Under the pieces are notes generated by a model. The model did no database searches and had not been told where the DNA came from. It saw only the letters and a program-made list of their open reading frames with translations. This document shows, one piece after another, positions 16,817-24,565 of a DNA stretch of 35,891 bases. The DNA comes from an uncultured bacterium (lineage in GTDB: Bacteria; Cyanobacteriota; Vampirovibrionia; Gastranaerophilales; Gastranaerophilaceae), in assembly GCA_900551965.1 (NCBI GenBank), contig URYF01000008.1, positions 1 through 35,891 on the forward strand, given 5' to 3'. The translations under genes and the position numbers were made by a program. The first letter of the stretch is position 1. The number at the start of each line of letters is the position of its first letter.

Positions 16817-16822
16817 TATAAT
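16817..16822 (+). promoter_or_regulatory. -10 hexamer giving a probable leaderless L,D-transpeptidase mRNA
   Basis: TATAAT, perfect consensus, ending seven bases before the ATG at 16830. No Shine-Dalgarno lies between. A -35 is not convincing. Confidence 0.45.
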
Positions 16823-16829
16823 CTATATT

Positions 16830-17498
16830 ATGAAAATTTCTGCAATTACCGGTATCAAGACCGGATTGGGGATAGGTGCAGCTGCCGGGCTATTATTATT
16901 TACTCCTCCGGTTCAGAAAATAAATGCAAAAATCACCAATGATACATTTGAATATACCCCATCAACTGATACTGTAAAAACAGATACCGTCGGTTTTATA
17001 TGCCCAACTCCTGAAGGCAGTACAGATTCGTTACTTCTTAGATCTGCGCCAAATCCTGAAGTTGCGGTAATGGGCGAAAAGAAAAATGCCGCAATTGTTG
17101 TGGATATTTCAGAAAATGTTTTATACCACTATGATGAAAACGGAAAACCTTCTTGTGCATATTTAGTTGCCACCGGTAAAAAGAATACACCGACAGACAC
17201 AGGAGTCAGAGTAGTTACCCATATTGAAAGCTACCCGTATAAAGGAGCACCAGCATCAACCAAACGCCGCAAACAACCCTGGAATTACGGACCAAAAATT
17301 ATCTGTCTGGAAAAACTTGACCCGCAAACAGGCGAAAAAGCTTTGACAGGTGAATTTATCCACGGAAACAATAACTACAAAAGTCTGGGCAAACACTCTT
17401 CTCTTGGCTGTATCAGAATGGATAACGAGGTTATTAAAAAACTGGCAAAAATTATCAAACGCGGTGATATTGTTTTGATTAAAAAATGCAGGTTATAA
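16830..17498 (+). CDS. L,D-transpeptidase (YkuD domain), membrane anchored
   Basis: Cell-wall enzyme that makes 3-3 cross-links or attaches proteins to peptidoglycan by an active-site cysteine. An N-terminal hydrophobic segment (residues about 5-26) serves as signal anchor. The YkuD domain starts near NAAIVVDISENVLYHYDENG (86-105), with catalytic-type His178 in EFIHGNN and nucleophile Cys194 in SSLGCIRMDN. The usual SHGC reads SLGC, so the His two before Cys is Leu. 222 residues. No Shine-Dalgarno. A perfect 17-base-pair hairpin follows the gene. Confidence 0.88.
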   Translation: MKISAITGIKTGLGIGAAAGLLLFTPPVQKINAKITNDTFEYTPSTDTVKTDTVGFICPTPEGSTDSLLLRSAPNPEVAVMGEKKNAAIVVDISENVLYHYDENGKPSCAYLVATGKKNTPTDTGVRVVTHIESYPYKGAPASTKRRKQPWNYGPKIICLEKLDPQTGEKALTGEFIHGNNNYKSLGKHSSLGCIRMDNEVIKKLAKIIKRGDIVLIKKCRL

Positions 17499-17527
17499 TA
17501 ATTTAATTTCTAAAACTTCCGGATATA

Positions 17528-17566
17528 CAAATAAAAACCTCTTACTAAATAAGAGGTTTTTATTTG
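17528..17566. terminator. Bidirectional terminator between L,D-transpeptidase and rpoD
   Basis: Perfect 17-base-pair stem (17528-17544 with 17550-17566) around loop CTAAA. The stem has CCTCTTA/TAAGAGG near the loop and A-rich and T-rich flanks, so it works for both convergent genes. Confidence 0.9.
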
Positions 17567-17582
17567 TTTTATTTTTTAAATA

Positions 17583-18680
17583 TTACTCAACGTATTCTTC
17601 CAAACGTTTTTTACGGTTTGGATGACGAAGTTTTCTTAGAGCTTTTGCTTCAATCTGTCTGATACGTTCACGGGTAACTCCGAACAATTGTCCAACTTCT
17701 TCAAGTGTTCTTTGGCGCCCGTCATCCATACCAAAACGCAATCTCAATACATCACGTTCTCTTGGTGATAATGTACAAAGAACTTCGGCAAGGTCTTCTT
17801 TTAGCAATTCGGAAGCAACCATCTTAACAGGTGCATCAGCTTCTTTATCTTCAATAAAATCACCCAGTCTTGAATCTTCTTCTTTACCAATCGGTGTTTC
17901 AAGTGATAAAGGTTCTTGAGCAATCTTGATAATTTCACGAAGTTTTGGAATTGAAACATTCATTTCTGCTGCCAATTCATCTTCAGTTGGTTTTCTTGAA
18001 AGATCTTGAGCCAATTTTCTTGTAACTTTTTTCAATTTGTTAATTGTTTCAACCATGTGAACAGGAATTCTGATTGTTCTTGCCTGATCAGCAATTGCAC
18101 GTGTAATCGCCTGTCTAATCCACCATGTTGCATAAGTTGAGAATTTGAAACCTCTTTCGTGGTCAAATTTTTCAGCTGCACGGATCAAACCTAAGTTACC
18201 TTCTTGAATAAGGTCTAAGAATAACATTCCGCGTCCTACATATTTTTTAGCAATACTTACAACCAAACGCAAGTTTGCCTGAACTAATTTTCTTTTTGCA
18301 ATAGCCCCGGGAGTTCCGCCTTCAAGAATTTTTCTTGCTAATTCAATTTCTTCATTAGCTGATAACAGCTTAATTCTGCCAATTTCACGCAAATATAATC
18401 TCACCGGATCATCGATTGCAACATTTTTTGGAAGTTCCAAATCACTTGGATCAGGTTCATCTGAGGTATGAAGCATATAAATATCTTCGGGATTAATCTT
18501 ATCTCCCATTTTTGAGGTTACAATATCTTCAATGTTATCTGTTGAAATATCAACATTCATATAATTAATCGCATCATGTTCAGAATCTAAAACTGAATCC
18601 TCGCTAATGTCTTGTAAATCCAGGGTTTCATCTTCCATTACACTAACTACTGAGGAGCTTGCTTGTCTTTTTTTTGTCAT
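17583..18680 (-). CDS. rpoD: Principal RNA polymerase sigma factor (sigma-70/SigA)
   Basis: Housekeeping sigma factor directing RNA polymerase to -35/-10 promoters. A short acidic N-terminus (1-85) replaces a long region 1.1. Region 1.2 begins DDPVRLYLREIGRIKLL (90-106), region 2 runs from LVQANLRLVVSIAKKY to YATWWIRQAITRAIADQA (about 132-200), region 3 covers about 207-285, and region 4.2 ends TLEEVGQLFGVTRERIRQIE (325-344). 365 residues is close to cyanobacterial SigA. It starts on the base next to the dnaG stop, with GGAGAA seven bases before the ATG inside dnaG, so the two are coupled as in the macromolecular-synthesis operon, here without rpsU. Confidence 0.97.
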   Translation of the reverse strand: MTKKRQASSSVVSVMEDETLDLQDISEDSVLDSEHDAINYMNVDISTDNIEDIVTSKMGDKINPEDIYMLHTSDEPDPSDLELPKNVAIDDPVRLYLREIGRIKLLSANEEIELARKILEGGTPGAIAKRKLVQANLRLVVSIAKKYVGRGMLFLDLIQEGNLGLIRAAEKFDHERGFKFSTYATWWIRQAITRAIADQARTIRIPVHMVETINKLKKVTRKLAQDLSRKPTEDELAAEMNVSIPKLREIIKIAQEPLSLETPIGKEEDSRLGDFIEDKEADAPVKMVASELLKEDLAEVLCTLSPRERDVLRLRFGMDDGRQRTLEEVGQLFGVTRERIRQIEAKALRKLRHPNRKKRLEEYVE

Positions 18681-20570
18681 CTAAAATTTCTCCGATTTTT
18701 GTCTTATTTTCTTTATTTTATCTCTTAGTTGTATTTGAATTTTAAGGGCTTCGGGATCATCATCGCTAATCCCTTTATATAAATTCTTAATGTGTTCGGT
18801 TTCTTTAACCTGCCTGCAATGATGAATTTTGTCAATCGTTTCTCTTATCACACTTTCAAAATCTTCTTCATTCAGACCTCTATATACTTCCGATGCTGAA
18901 ATCAACTCGGGTAAAATTGCCTGGGCGTCTGGATTATCAACAAACTCGGTATATAAGTGTTCGATTAATTCTTTCACATTATTTACGCTACATATCAATT
19001 TGTCAATTGTTGTTTTTACATTTATTAATATTTCATCATCGAATGTAACGCTGTCAATCATTTCATTTATTTGAGTAAATGTTAAAGGACTGTCAGGTAC
19101 AAGAAAAATGCTCAATAAATTTTTTTGCGCTTTTTGCAAAATTGATGTATTTTTTGTTACATTCTTAACAATACGCTCTACCTGCGGCAGATTGGCACGC
19201 TCAAAAACTTTCATCTCAGCACGAATTGCCCCTGAATCAATCCCAAGAGACTGAGCAACCATATCGATATATTCAGATCGGATGATTCTGTTTTTAACTT
19301 CTGATAACACAGGAATTATTTGTTTTATATATTGCGCCTTTTCCTGCGGAGTTGTGTATTTATCCTTTTCACTCAAAATATTTTGAAGCTGAAAATCAAT
19401 GAATAACGGAGCATTTTCCATATACATTTTATAAGCCTCAGGGCCTACCGAACGCACAAATTCATCAGGATCTTTACCTTCAGGCGGTGCTATTACACGA
19501 ATTTCGCAAGCATATTTATCCTTGTCAGATGAAACATAACTTTCGTCAAACTGTTTTATATCACCAAGTCCGGCAAATACTTCTTTTATAACAGAAGCCC
19601 CTCTTGCTGTTGCTTTTTGCCCAGCTGAATCTGTATCAAATGAAAGATATATCCTTCTTGATTTGGTATATCGTGACAAAAGTTTTACATGATCAGGGGT
19701 TAAAGATGTCCCGCAAGATGCCACACAGTTTTCAATACCGTGCGCCTGAGAAGAGATAACATCAAAATAACCTTCCATTAAAATTACCGAATCATTTTCT
19801 TTTATCGCATCTTTTGCAGTATATAATCCATAAAGCAAACGGCTTTTATTATATATTAATGAATCAGAAGAATTTAGATATTTAGGATTTTGATCTTTTT
19901 CCAAAGCTCTTGCTCCAAATGCCACAAATTCGCCATTTTCATTTTGAATAGGAATAATGACACGGTTTCTAAACCTGTCAATATATCCGCCTTTATCGCT
20001 TTTTAGTATCAAGCCGCATTTTTCTAAAATGTCATTTGAAAAATCTTTTCTAAGTTCATCATACAAAGTTGTATATGATTTTGGTGCAATCCCGATATGA
20101 AACTTTTTAATAATATCAGTTCCAATTCCTCTTTTGGTCAAATATTTCAAGGCAACTTCGGCATTAGAATCCTTTGAGCGAATAAGCAAATCATGATAAA
20201 ATTCAGCCGCAACCATAGTTGCCGCAAGCATTTGCTCTTTAACTTCACGAGAAGATGAACCGTCTTTTTTGTAAGTTGCCGGAATTTCTAATCCGAATCT
20301 GTCAGCAAGTTCTACAATTAAATCCTTAAACTCAATATTTCTTGTTTTCATAAGGAATTTCAAAGCATCACCGGCTTCCCCGCAGCTGAAACATTTATAA
20401 ATTCCTAAATGCGGAGTTACACAGAATGAAGGGTTTTTATCTTTATGGAAAGGGCATAATCCCCAGTAATTGTTGCCTTTTTTCTTCAACACAACCTGCT
20501 CTGATACTACTTCCACAATATCGAGCCTGCCTTTTATTTGTTGAATTAATTCGTCCCACGTTCCAGCCAT
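18681..20570 (-). CDS. dnaG: DNA primase
   Basis: Makes RNA primers for DNA replication with the replicative helicase. The N-terminal zinc finger has Cys39, His42, Cys60 and Cys63 (GLCPFH ... YKCFSC). The catalytic core holds GARALEKDQNPKYLNS and a TOPRIM domain with ILMEGYFDVI and SFDTDSAGQ. The C-terminal third (about 450-629) is the helicase-binding region. 629 residues is normal. There is no Shine-Dalgarno; TGTTAAAAT with its hexamer ending six bases before the ATG predicts a leaderless mRNA for dnaG-rpoD. Confidence 0.97.
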   Translation of the reverse strand: MAGTWDELIQQIKGRLDIVEVVSEQVVLKKKGNNYWGLCPFHKDKNPSFCVTPHLGIYKCFSCGEAGDALKFLMKTRNIEFKDLIVELADRFGLEIPATYKKDGSSSREVKEQMLAATMVAAEFYHDLLIRSKDSNAEVALKYLTKRGIGTDIIKKFHIGIAPKSYTTLYDELRKDFSNDILEKCGLILKSDKGGYIDRFRNRVIIPIQNENGEFVAFGARALEKDQNPKYLNSSDSLIYNKSRLLYGLYTAKDAIKENDSVILMEGYFDVISSQAHGIENCVASCGTSLTPDHVKLLSRYTKSRRIYLSFDTDSAGQKATARGASVIKEVFAGLGDIKQFDESYVSSDKDKYACEIRVIAPPEGKDPDEFVRSVGPEAYKMYMENAPLFIDFQLQNILSEKDKYTTPQEKAQYIKQIIPVLSEVKNRIIRSEYIDMVAQSLGIDSGAIRAEMKVFERANLPQVERIVKNVTKNTSILQKAQKNLLSIFLVPDSPLTFTQINEMIDSVTFDDEILINVKTTIDKLICSVNNVKELIEHLYTEFVDNPDAQAILPELISASEVYRGLNEEDFESVIRETIDKIHHCRQVKETEHIKNLYKGISDDDPEALKIQIQLRDKIKKIRQKSEKF

Positions 20571-20576
20571 ATTACA

Positions 20577-20585
20577 ATTTTAACA
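20577..20585 (-). promoter_or_regulatory. Extended -10 giving a probable leaderless dnaG-rpoD mRNA
   Basis: Minus-strand TGTTAAAAT; TAAAAT is at 20577-20582 and six bases (20571-20576) lie between it and the ATG at 20570. No clear -35. Confidence 0.5.
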
Positions 20586-20650
20586 TCAACATACATTTTA
20601 GGAAAAATTTTATCTAAATTTCATATTTTCGAATTATAAATCTACAGGCA

Positions 20651-20680
20651 AAATTAAAAGACCGATTTTGCAACCGGTCT
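20651..20680 (-). terminator. Terminator after the 139-residue gene
   Basis: Stem AGACCG / CGGTCT (20659-20664 with 20675-20680), ten-base loop, then TTTTAATTTT on the minus strand (the first two T belong to the stem end). Confidence 0.7.
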
Positions 20681-20691
20681 GAAAAATGTCG

Positions 20692-20699
20692 TGTGAGTA
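20692..20699 (+). repeat. TGTGAGTA, 3'-UTR partner of 21158-21165
   Basis: Read on the minus strand this is TACTCACA in the 3' untranslated part of the 139-residue gene. With one flanking base it is complementary over nine bases to TGTGAGTAA just upstream of that gene's Shine-Dalgarno. Confidence 0.5.
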
Positions 20700-20718
20700 A
20701 GTATATTTATAAGTCTTA

Positions 20719-21138
20719 TTATGCAAATAAATCTGCAAACGGTCCGTTAGGATCTTGAATATTTGCTGCAACCGCACCGTCTTCAGCAAGCTTCATACCT
20801 GGTGCAACAACAGTTTTAACCCCGTTTGCCACACTTGCTGCCTGCGCTGCTGAAACTTTATAGTTATATCCCAAACTTGCCAAAATCTCATTTGTTCTGT
20901 CAGCCAATTCTTTGTCTTCAGCTGTAAATTTACCAAGTCTTACCCCGTAAAGATACTGGGTATTTTTAGTCAATAAATCAGTTTCGTTTTCCAAACCCTT
21001 AAATTCGGCTTCGGTTTTTAATGCTTCCTTTGTTGTTTCAGCTTTTTTTAATTCAGCTGCTTCCTTTGCTGCCTTCTGACCGATAGCAAGGTTATAATTG
21101 TTATAACCGTTGTTAAATTTGTTAAATTCGATTGCCAT
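20719..21138 (-). CDS. Small Ala/Lys-rich protein of unknown function (139 aa)
   Basis: No recognised family. The N-terminus is Asn/Tyr-rich (FNKFNNGYNNYNLAIGQKAA), followed by a helical, coiled-coil-prone Lys/Glu/Ala part (about 22-60), then a region with YLYGVRLGKFTAEDKELADR and an Ala/Val/Gly-rich tail. No signal peptide. AAGGAG lies nine bases before the ATG, a terminator follows, and the start is preceded 85 bases upstream by the 20-base element also found before the 128-residue gene. The UTRs carry complementary TGTGAGTA/TACTCACA. Single-gene unit, probably well expressed. Confidence 0.75.
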   Translation of the reverse strand: MAIEFNKFNNGYNNYNLAIGQKAAKEAAELKKAETTKEALKTEAEFKGLENETDLLTKNTQYLYGVRLGKFTAEDKELADRTNEILASLGYNYKVSAAQAASVANGVKTVVAPGMKLAEDGAVAANIQDPNGPFADLFA

Positions 21139-21157
21139 TTCGGTTCTCCTTATCTTT

Positions 21158-21165
21158 TACTCACA
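21158..21165 (-). repeat. TGTGAGTA in the 5' UTR of the 139-residue gene
   Basis: Minus-strand TGTGAGTAA lies just before AAGGAG of the gene starting at 21138. One of four copies of this octamer within 1.1 kb, two in each orientation. Confidence 0.5.
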
Positions 21166-21222
21166 TAATAAGTTACGGCATGTATTTTAAGAATCTTTAG
21201 TCTTTTATCAAATTTAGGCAGA

Positions 21223-21242
21223 TTTTTGTAACATTTGTTAAT
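21223..21242 (-). promoter_or_regulatory. Shared upstream element ATTAAYAAATGTTACAAAAA, copy 2
   Basis: Differs from 2087-2106 at one base of 20. Same orientation toward its gene and a similar distance (85 bases) to the start codon. Confidence 0.4.
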
Positions 21243-21324
21243 ATACTTTTGTCTGCTTTGTATTATTGTTATTCTAAACAGACCGGAACAGAAACTGAAT
21301 TTTCACATTCGGCAAATATCGCAG

Positions 21325-21352
21325 AAAAAAGGTCAGTTACTAAACTGACCTT
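21325..21352 (-). terminator. Terminator after the 141-residue gene
   Basis: Perfect ten-base-pair stem AAGGTCAGTT / AACTGACCTT (21329-21338 with 21343-21352), loop ACTA, followed by a T tract on the minus strand. Confidence 0.85.
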
Positions 21353-21363
21353 AATTAATAAGA

Positions 21364-21371
21364 TGTGAGTA
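21364..21371 (+). repeat. TGTGAGTA, 3'-UTR partner of 21820-21827
   Basis: On the minus strand TACTCACAT lies a few bases after the stop of the 141-residue gene and is complementary over nine bases to ATGTGAGTA in its 5' UTR. Confidence 0.5.
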
Positions 21372-21376
21372 TATGT

Positions 21377-21802
21377 TTAGATTCTTTTGAACATATTAGC
21401 AAGCAGTCCTTCACTTTTTTCAAGATTTGCTGTAACTTCTTGCGGATTAACATATTCAGAAGCAAATCCTGCCGGATTTAATCTTGCTCTATAATCTGCT
21501 AAATCATAATTTGCAGCTTGTATATTGTTTAATTTAAAATTGCCGCTCCAAGATCCAAAATCTTGATCTGCAGCTTTTGCAATTCTTGTGTCTGTAGTTA
21601 CTGAAGTATTAAACACAACTCCCATTGCTGCATATGGATTACTATTATCTAATTCTTTTCTTCCAACAGTATCTGTACCTGTCATTTGAATAGGCTGTGC
21701 TAATTTTGTTTCTGCTGGTTTTTCTGCTTTTTGAGTTTTTCCTGCGGTGTTAATATTGTTTAAATATCTAAATGCATCATTACCGCTAATTCCGTGTACC
21801 AT
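21377..21802 (-). CDS. Small soluble protein of unknown function (141 aa)
   Basis: No recognised family. Polar, Asn/Ala-rich, no signal peptide or membrane segment; begins MVHGISGNDAFRYLNNINTA, has a GSWSGNFKLNN patch mid-protein and ends in a helix with LLANMFKRI. I chose the ATG at 21802 because AAGGAG lies eight bases upstream; a GTG 24 bases earlier lacks a site. A strong terminator follows. Layout and UTR motifs match the neighbour at 20719, but the proteins do not look homologous by eye. Confidence 0.75.
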   Translation of the reverse strand: MVHGISGNDAFRYLNNINTAGKTQKAEKPAETKLAQPIQMTGTDTVGRKELDNSNPYAAMGVVFNTSVTTDTRIAKAADQDFGSWSGNFKLNNIQAANYDLADYRARLNPAGFASEYVNPQEVTANLEKSEGLLANMFKRI

Positions 21803-21819
21803 TGTCGAATCTCCTTTTG

Positions 21820-21827
21820 TACTCACA
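21820..21827 (-). repeat. TGTGAGTA in the 5' UTR of the 141-residue gene
   Basis: Minus-strand ATGTGAGTA sits immediately before the AAGGAG site, as in the neighbouring gene. Confidence 0.5.
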
Positions 21828-22024
21828 TACTCTTATTTAGTTTTAATAATCATCCTATTTTAGATTTTCCATCTCTTGTATATATAAAGTATTTCTGTTT
21901 TAAATAATTGCGCATGTTAAATAAAATGTTACAAACTCTTAACAAAAAATTTTTACTATTACCCAAATGTATATAGTTCGTATAAATTGCCCTAATGGCT
22001 AATAGCAACAAGGCTTAATAACAT

Positions 22025-22030
22025 TATAAT
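22025..22030 (+). promoter_or_regulatory. Possible -10 for the LuxR-type gene
   Basis: TATAAT 33 bases before the ATG at 22063. The -35 is weak. A short inverted repeat, TTGC (21987-21990) with GCAA (22005-22008), lies just upstream and could be a regulator site. Confidence 0.4.
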
Positions 22031-22062
22031 ATTAATTTGGATACAAGAAAGGATATGCTGTT

Positions 22063-22305
22063 ATGGAAGTAAAAAACGATAAAGATAAAATCAAAAACAA
22101 AAACTTTACTGACAGAGAATTAGAAGTTCTAAAGTATGTAATGCAAGGATTGACAAATAAAGAAATTGCAGAAATACTTACAATTACACACCATACCGTA
22201 AAAGCGCATGTTGCTTCAATTATCAGGAAAACCGGTGCAAAAAACCGTTTAGATGTTGCAATGATAGCAAACGCTAAAGGATTTACTAATCCTCATCAAG
22301 GCTGA
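22063..22305 (+). CDS. Stand-alone LuxR/GerE-type helix-turn-helix protein
   Basis: 80 residues, essentially only the C-terminal DNA-binding domain of LuxR/NarL-type regulators: FTDRELEVLKYVMQGLTNKEIAEILTI then HHTVKAHVASIIRKTGAKNR, with the conserved Glu, Gly and Val positions. No receiver or ligand domain precedes it; AAAGGA lies ten bases before the ATG, so it is not a fragment of a longer frame. Small GerE-only proteins exist and may be regulated by level or by a partner. Its last 20 bases overlap the 3' end of lepA on the other strand. Confidence 0.88.
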   Translation: MEVKNDKDKIKNKNFTDRELEVLKYVMQGLTNKEIAEILTITHHTVKAHVASIIRKTGAKNRLDVAMIANAKGFTNPHQG

Positions 22306-24088
22306 GAACAGCCATAAATGCTTCCTGTGGAACTTCCACACTACCAACAGATTTCATTCGTTTTTTGCCTTTTTTCTGCTTTTCAAGCAACTTACGCTTA
22401 CGTGAAATATCACCGCCGTAACATTTTGCAAGTACGTTTTTACGCATTGCTTTAATTGTAGTTCTTGCAATAATTCTACCGCCTACAGCTGCTTGTACAG
22501 GCACTTCAAATAATTGACGCGGAATAATTTCTTTTAACTTAGTCGTTAATTTCTGACCAATATAAAACGCACTGTCTTCGTGGCAAATAACAGAAAGAGC
22601 ATCAACAATTTCACCGGAGAGCATAATATCAAGTTTTACAAGTTTGGAACGTTTATATTCACTAAATTCATAATCCAAACTTGCGTATCCTTTTGTTCTG
22701 GATTTTAATTGATCATAAAAGTCAGTAATAACTTCACTTAATGGGATTTCGTAAGCCAAATCAACACGAACTTTATCAAGATAAGTCATATTAATAAATA
22801 TACCGCGTTTTGTTTGCGCCAAATCCATCAAAGTTCCGACAAATTCGTTTGGTGTAATAATTTGAACTTTTACATAAGGTTCCTCAATATATTCTCTATA
22901 CTGTGCAGATGGCAGATTTGCAGGGTTATCGATTTCAACAACTTCTCCATTTGTTTTATGGACCCTGTAAACTACAGACGGAGCAGTTGTTACAAGCGCA
23001 AGATCATATTCGCGCTCAAGTCTTTCCTGCGCAATTTCCATATGCAGCATACCCAAAAATCCGCATCTGAATCCAAAACCTAAAGCGCTAGAGGTTTCCG
23101 GTTCAAATGTAATACTGCTGTCATTAAGTTTTAATCTTTCAAGTGCCTCTTTAAGATCACCGTAATCTTCATTATCAACCGGATACATACCGGAAAATAC
23201 CATAGGAAGAGCTTCCTTATAGCCAGGAAGAGCCTCTGAAGCAGGGCGTTCAACATTTGTAATTGTATCACCTACAAATCGGGTCAATTCCTTGATAGAA
23301 CCTGCAAAATACCCAACATCGCCACAAGTAAGCTTTTTAACAGGCATTCTGGCAGGAGTTTGGTACCCTAATTCTACAACTTCGCATTCTTTGCCTGATG
23401 CCATAAACCGGACTTTATCACCAAGTGAAATCGATCCGTCTACAACTTTAAAATAACATACTGTTCCCAAATATTGATCGTACACACTGTCAAAAACCAA
23501 TGCTCTTAAAGGTTTTTCAGAGTTATCAACAGGTGCCGGAATATAATCCACAACAGCTTCTAAGACATCTTCAATTCCTATACCTGTTTTTGCACTGACA
23601 GGAATCGCCATAGATGCATCAATACCCAAAATCTCTTCAATTTCCTGCCTTACACGTTCAACATCGGCAGACGGCAGGTCAATCTTATTTATAACAGGAA
23701 TAATTTCTAAATTCTGCTCAATTGCAAGATAAACGTTAGCTAATGTCTGAGCTTCAACCCCTTGGGTCGCATCAACAATAAGCAAGGCACCTTCGCAAGC
23801 AGCCAAGGATCTTGATACTTCATAAGAAAAATCCACGTGCCCCGGCGTATCAATTAAATTCAATTCATAATTTTTACCGTCAGAAGCTTGATAACTCATT
23901 CTGGCAGCATTTAATTTAATAGTAATCCCGCGTTCACGCTCGATATCCATAGAATCCAAAAGCTGTTCCTGCATATCTCGCTGTGATACAGTGCCGGTTT
24001 TTTCAAGAAGCCTGTCAGCAAGTGTTGATTTTCCGTGGTCAATGTGGGCAATTATACAAAAATTTCTTACGTTATCTCTTGTTTTCAT
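22286..24088 (-). CDS. lepA: Elongation factor 4 (LepA GTPase)
   Basis: Ribosome-associated translational GTPase related to EF-G. The start MKTRDNVRNFCIIAHIDHGKST contains the P-loop AHIDHGKST; DTPGHVDF and NKIDLP complete the GTPase motifs, and the C-terminal LepA-specific domain ends KKGKKRMKSVGSVEVPQEAF. I chose the ATG at 24088 (600 residues, typical) over a frame 16 residues longer whose extra part is unconserved and overlaps the promoter. There is no Shine-Dalgarno; TATAAT ends seven bases before the ATG, so the mRNA is predicted leaderless. Confidence 0.96.
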   Translation of the reverse strand: MKTRDNVRNFCIIAHIDHGKSTLADRLLEKTGTVSQRDMQEQLLDSMDIERERGITIKLNAARMSYQASDGKNYELNLIDTPGHVDFSYEVSRSLAACEGALLIVDATQGVEAQTLANVYLAIEQNLEIIPVINKIDLPSADVERVRQEIEEILGIDASMAIPVSAKTGIGIEDVLEAVVDYIPAPVDNSEKPLRALVFDSVYDQYLGTVCYFKVVDGSISLGDKVRFMASGKECEVVELGYQTPARMPVKKLTCGDVGYFAGSIKELTRFVGDTITNVERPASEALPGYKEALPMVFSGMYPVDNEDYGDLKEALERLKLNDSSITFEPETSSALGFGFRCGFLGMLHMEIAQERLEREYDLALVTTAPSVVYRVHKTNGEVVEIDNPANLPSAQYREYIEEPYVKVQIITPNEFVGTLMDLAQTKRGIFINMTYLDKVRVDLAYEIPLSEVITDFYDQLKSRTKGYASLDYEFSEYKRSKLVKLDIMLSGEIVDALSVICHEDSAFYIGQKLTTKLKEIIPRQLFEVPVQAAVGGRIIARTTIKAMRKNVLAKCYGGDISRKRKLLEKQKKGKKRMKSVGSVEVPQEAFMAVLSLDED

Positions 24089-24095
24089 ATACTTG

Positions 24096-24123
24096 ATTAT
24101 ATCTAAAAAAAATTTATTGTAAA
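24096..24123 (-). promoter_or_regulatory. Promoter giving a probable leaderless lepA mRNA
   Basis: Minus strand TTTACA (24118-24123), 16 bases, TATAAT (24096-24101), then seven bases to the ATG at 24088. The best-formed promoter among the six leaderless candidates. Confidence 0.65.
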
Positions 24124-24137
24124 TTAGTACACGCATT

Positions 24138-24160
24138 AAAAAACCGGTCAGATAGACCGG
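24138..24160 (-). terminator. Terminator after the 52-residue gene
   Basis: Stem CCGGTC / GACCGG (24144-24149 with 24155-24160), loop AGATA, then six T on the minus strand (24138-24143). It shows that the short frame at 24189 is a transcribed unit separate from lepA. Confidence 0.8.
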
Positions 24161-24188
24161 ATTTTAAAATTTTTTCAAAGATACCATC

Positions 24189-24347
24189 CTAAACCAAACC
24201 TAAAACTTTTTTGTACCAAGAGAATGACTCTAATTCAGTACCGTTAAACGTTGTTTTTGTACATTGATTTTTCAAGTAATTTTCGAATTCGTCAGTGAAT
24301 TTTGATTTCACCTTTGCTGTTTCTTTGTCAGAAATTGATGTCGCCAT
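24189..24347 (-). CDS. Small protein of unknown function (52 aa)
   Basis: A short but well-marked gene: AAGGAG seven bases before the ATG, an upstream TATAAT and a terminator after the stop. The product begins MATSISDKETAKVKSKFTDE, continues FENYLKNQCTKTTFNGTELE and ends SFSWYKKVLGLV. It is soluble and amphipathic, has one Cys and no signal peptide. I recognise no family; a small regulatory or adaptor protein is possible. Its promoter region contains the perfect palindrome at 24385-24399. Confidence 0.75.
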   Translation of the reverse strand: MATSISDKETAKVKSKFTDEFENYLKNQCTKTTFNGTELESFSWYKKVLGLV

Positions 24348-24384
24348 AAACCTACTCCTTTTACACTAATTTTTTTTGAGAACC

Positions 24385-24399
24385 TGTTATATTATAACA
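24385..24399. promoter_or_regulatory. Palindromic operator-like site over the -10 of the 52-residue gene
   Basis: TGTTATATTATAACA is a perfect 15-base palindrome. It contains the minus-strand -10 TATAAT (24391-24396), 44 bases before the ATG. A dimeric repressor binding here would block the promoter. The rest of 24348-24565 is AT-rich with no further gene visible. Confidence 0.45.
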
Positions 24400-24550
24400 T
24401 GAATTCCATGGTATTTCTAGTATTAAACCCTCAATCCGAAATTTTTTGTTATTACAAGCGAGTTTTAATTGTAAAAAATTATTAAGAAGTTTTGTTTATA
24501 TAAAAATTCATTAATTAAACTAACTTTTTGTGTAAATTTTTGAATATTTA

Positions 24551-24559
24551 TGGTAAAAT
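24551..24559 (+). promoter_or_regulatory. Extended -10 giving a probable leaderless methyltransferase mRNA
   Basis: TGGTAAAAT; TAAAAT is at 24554-24559, six bases before the ATG at 24566. No Shine-Dalgarno. Confidence 0.5.
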
Positions 24560-24565
24560 TTATGT

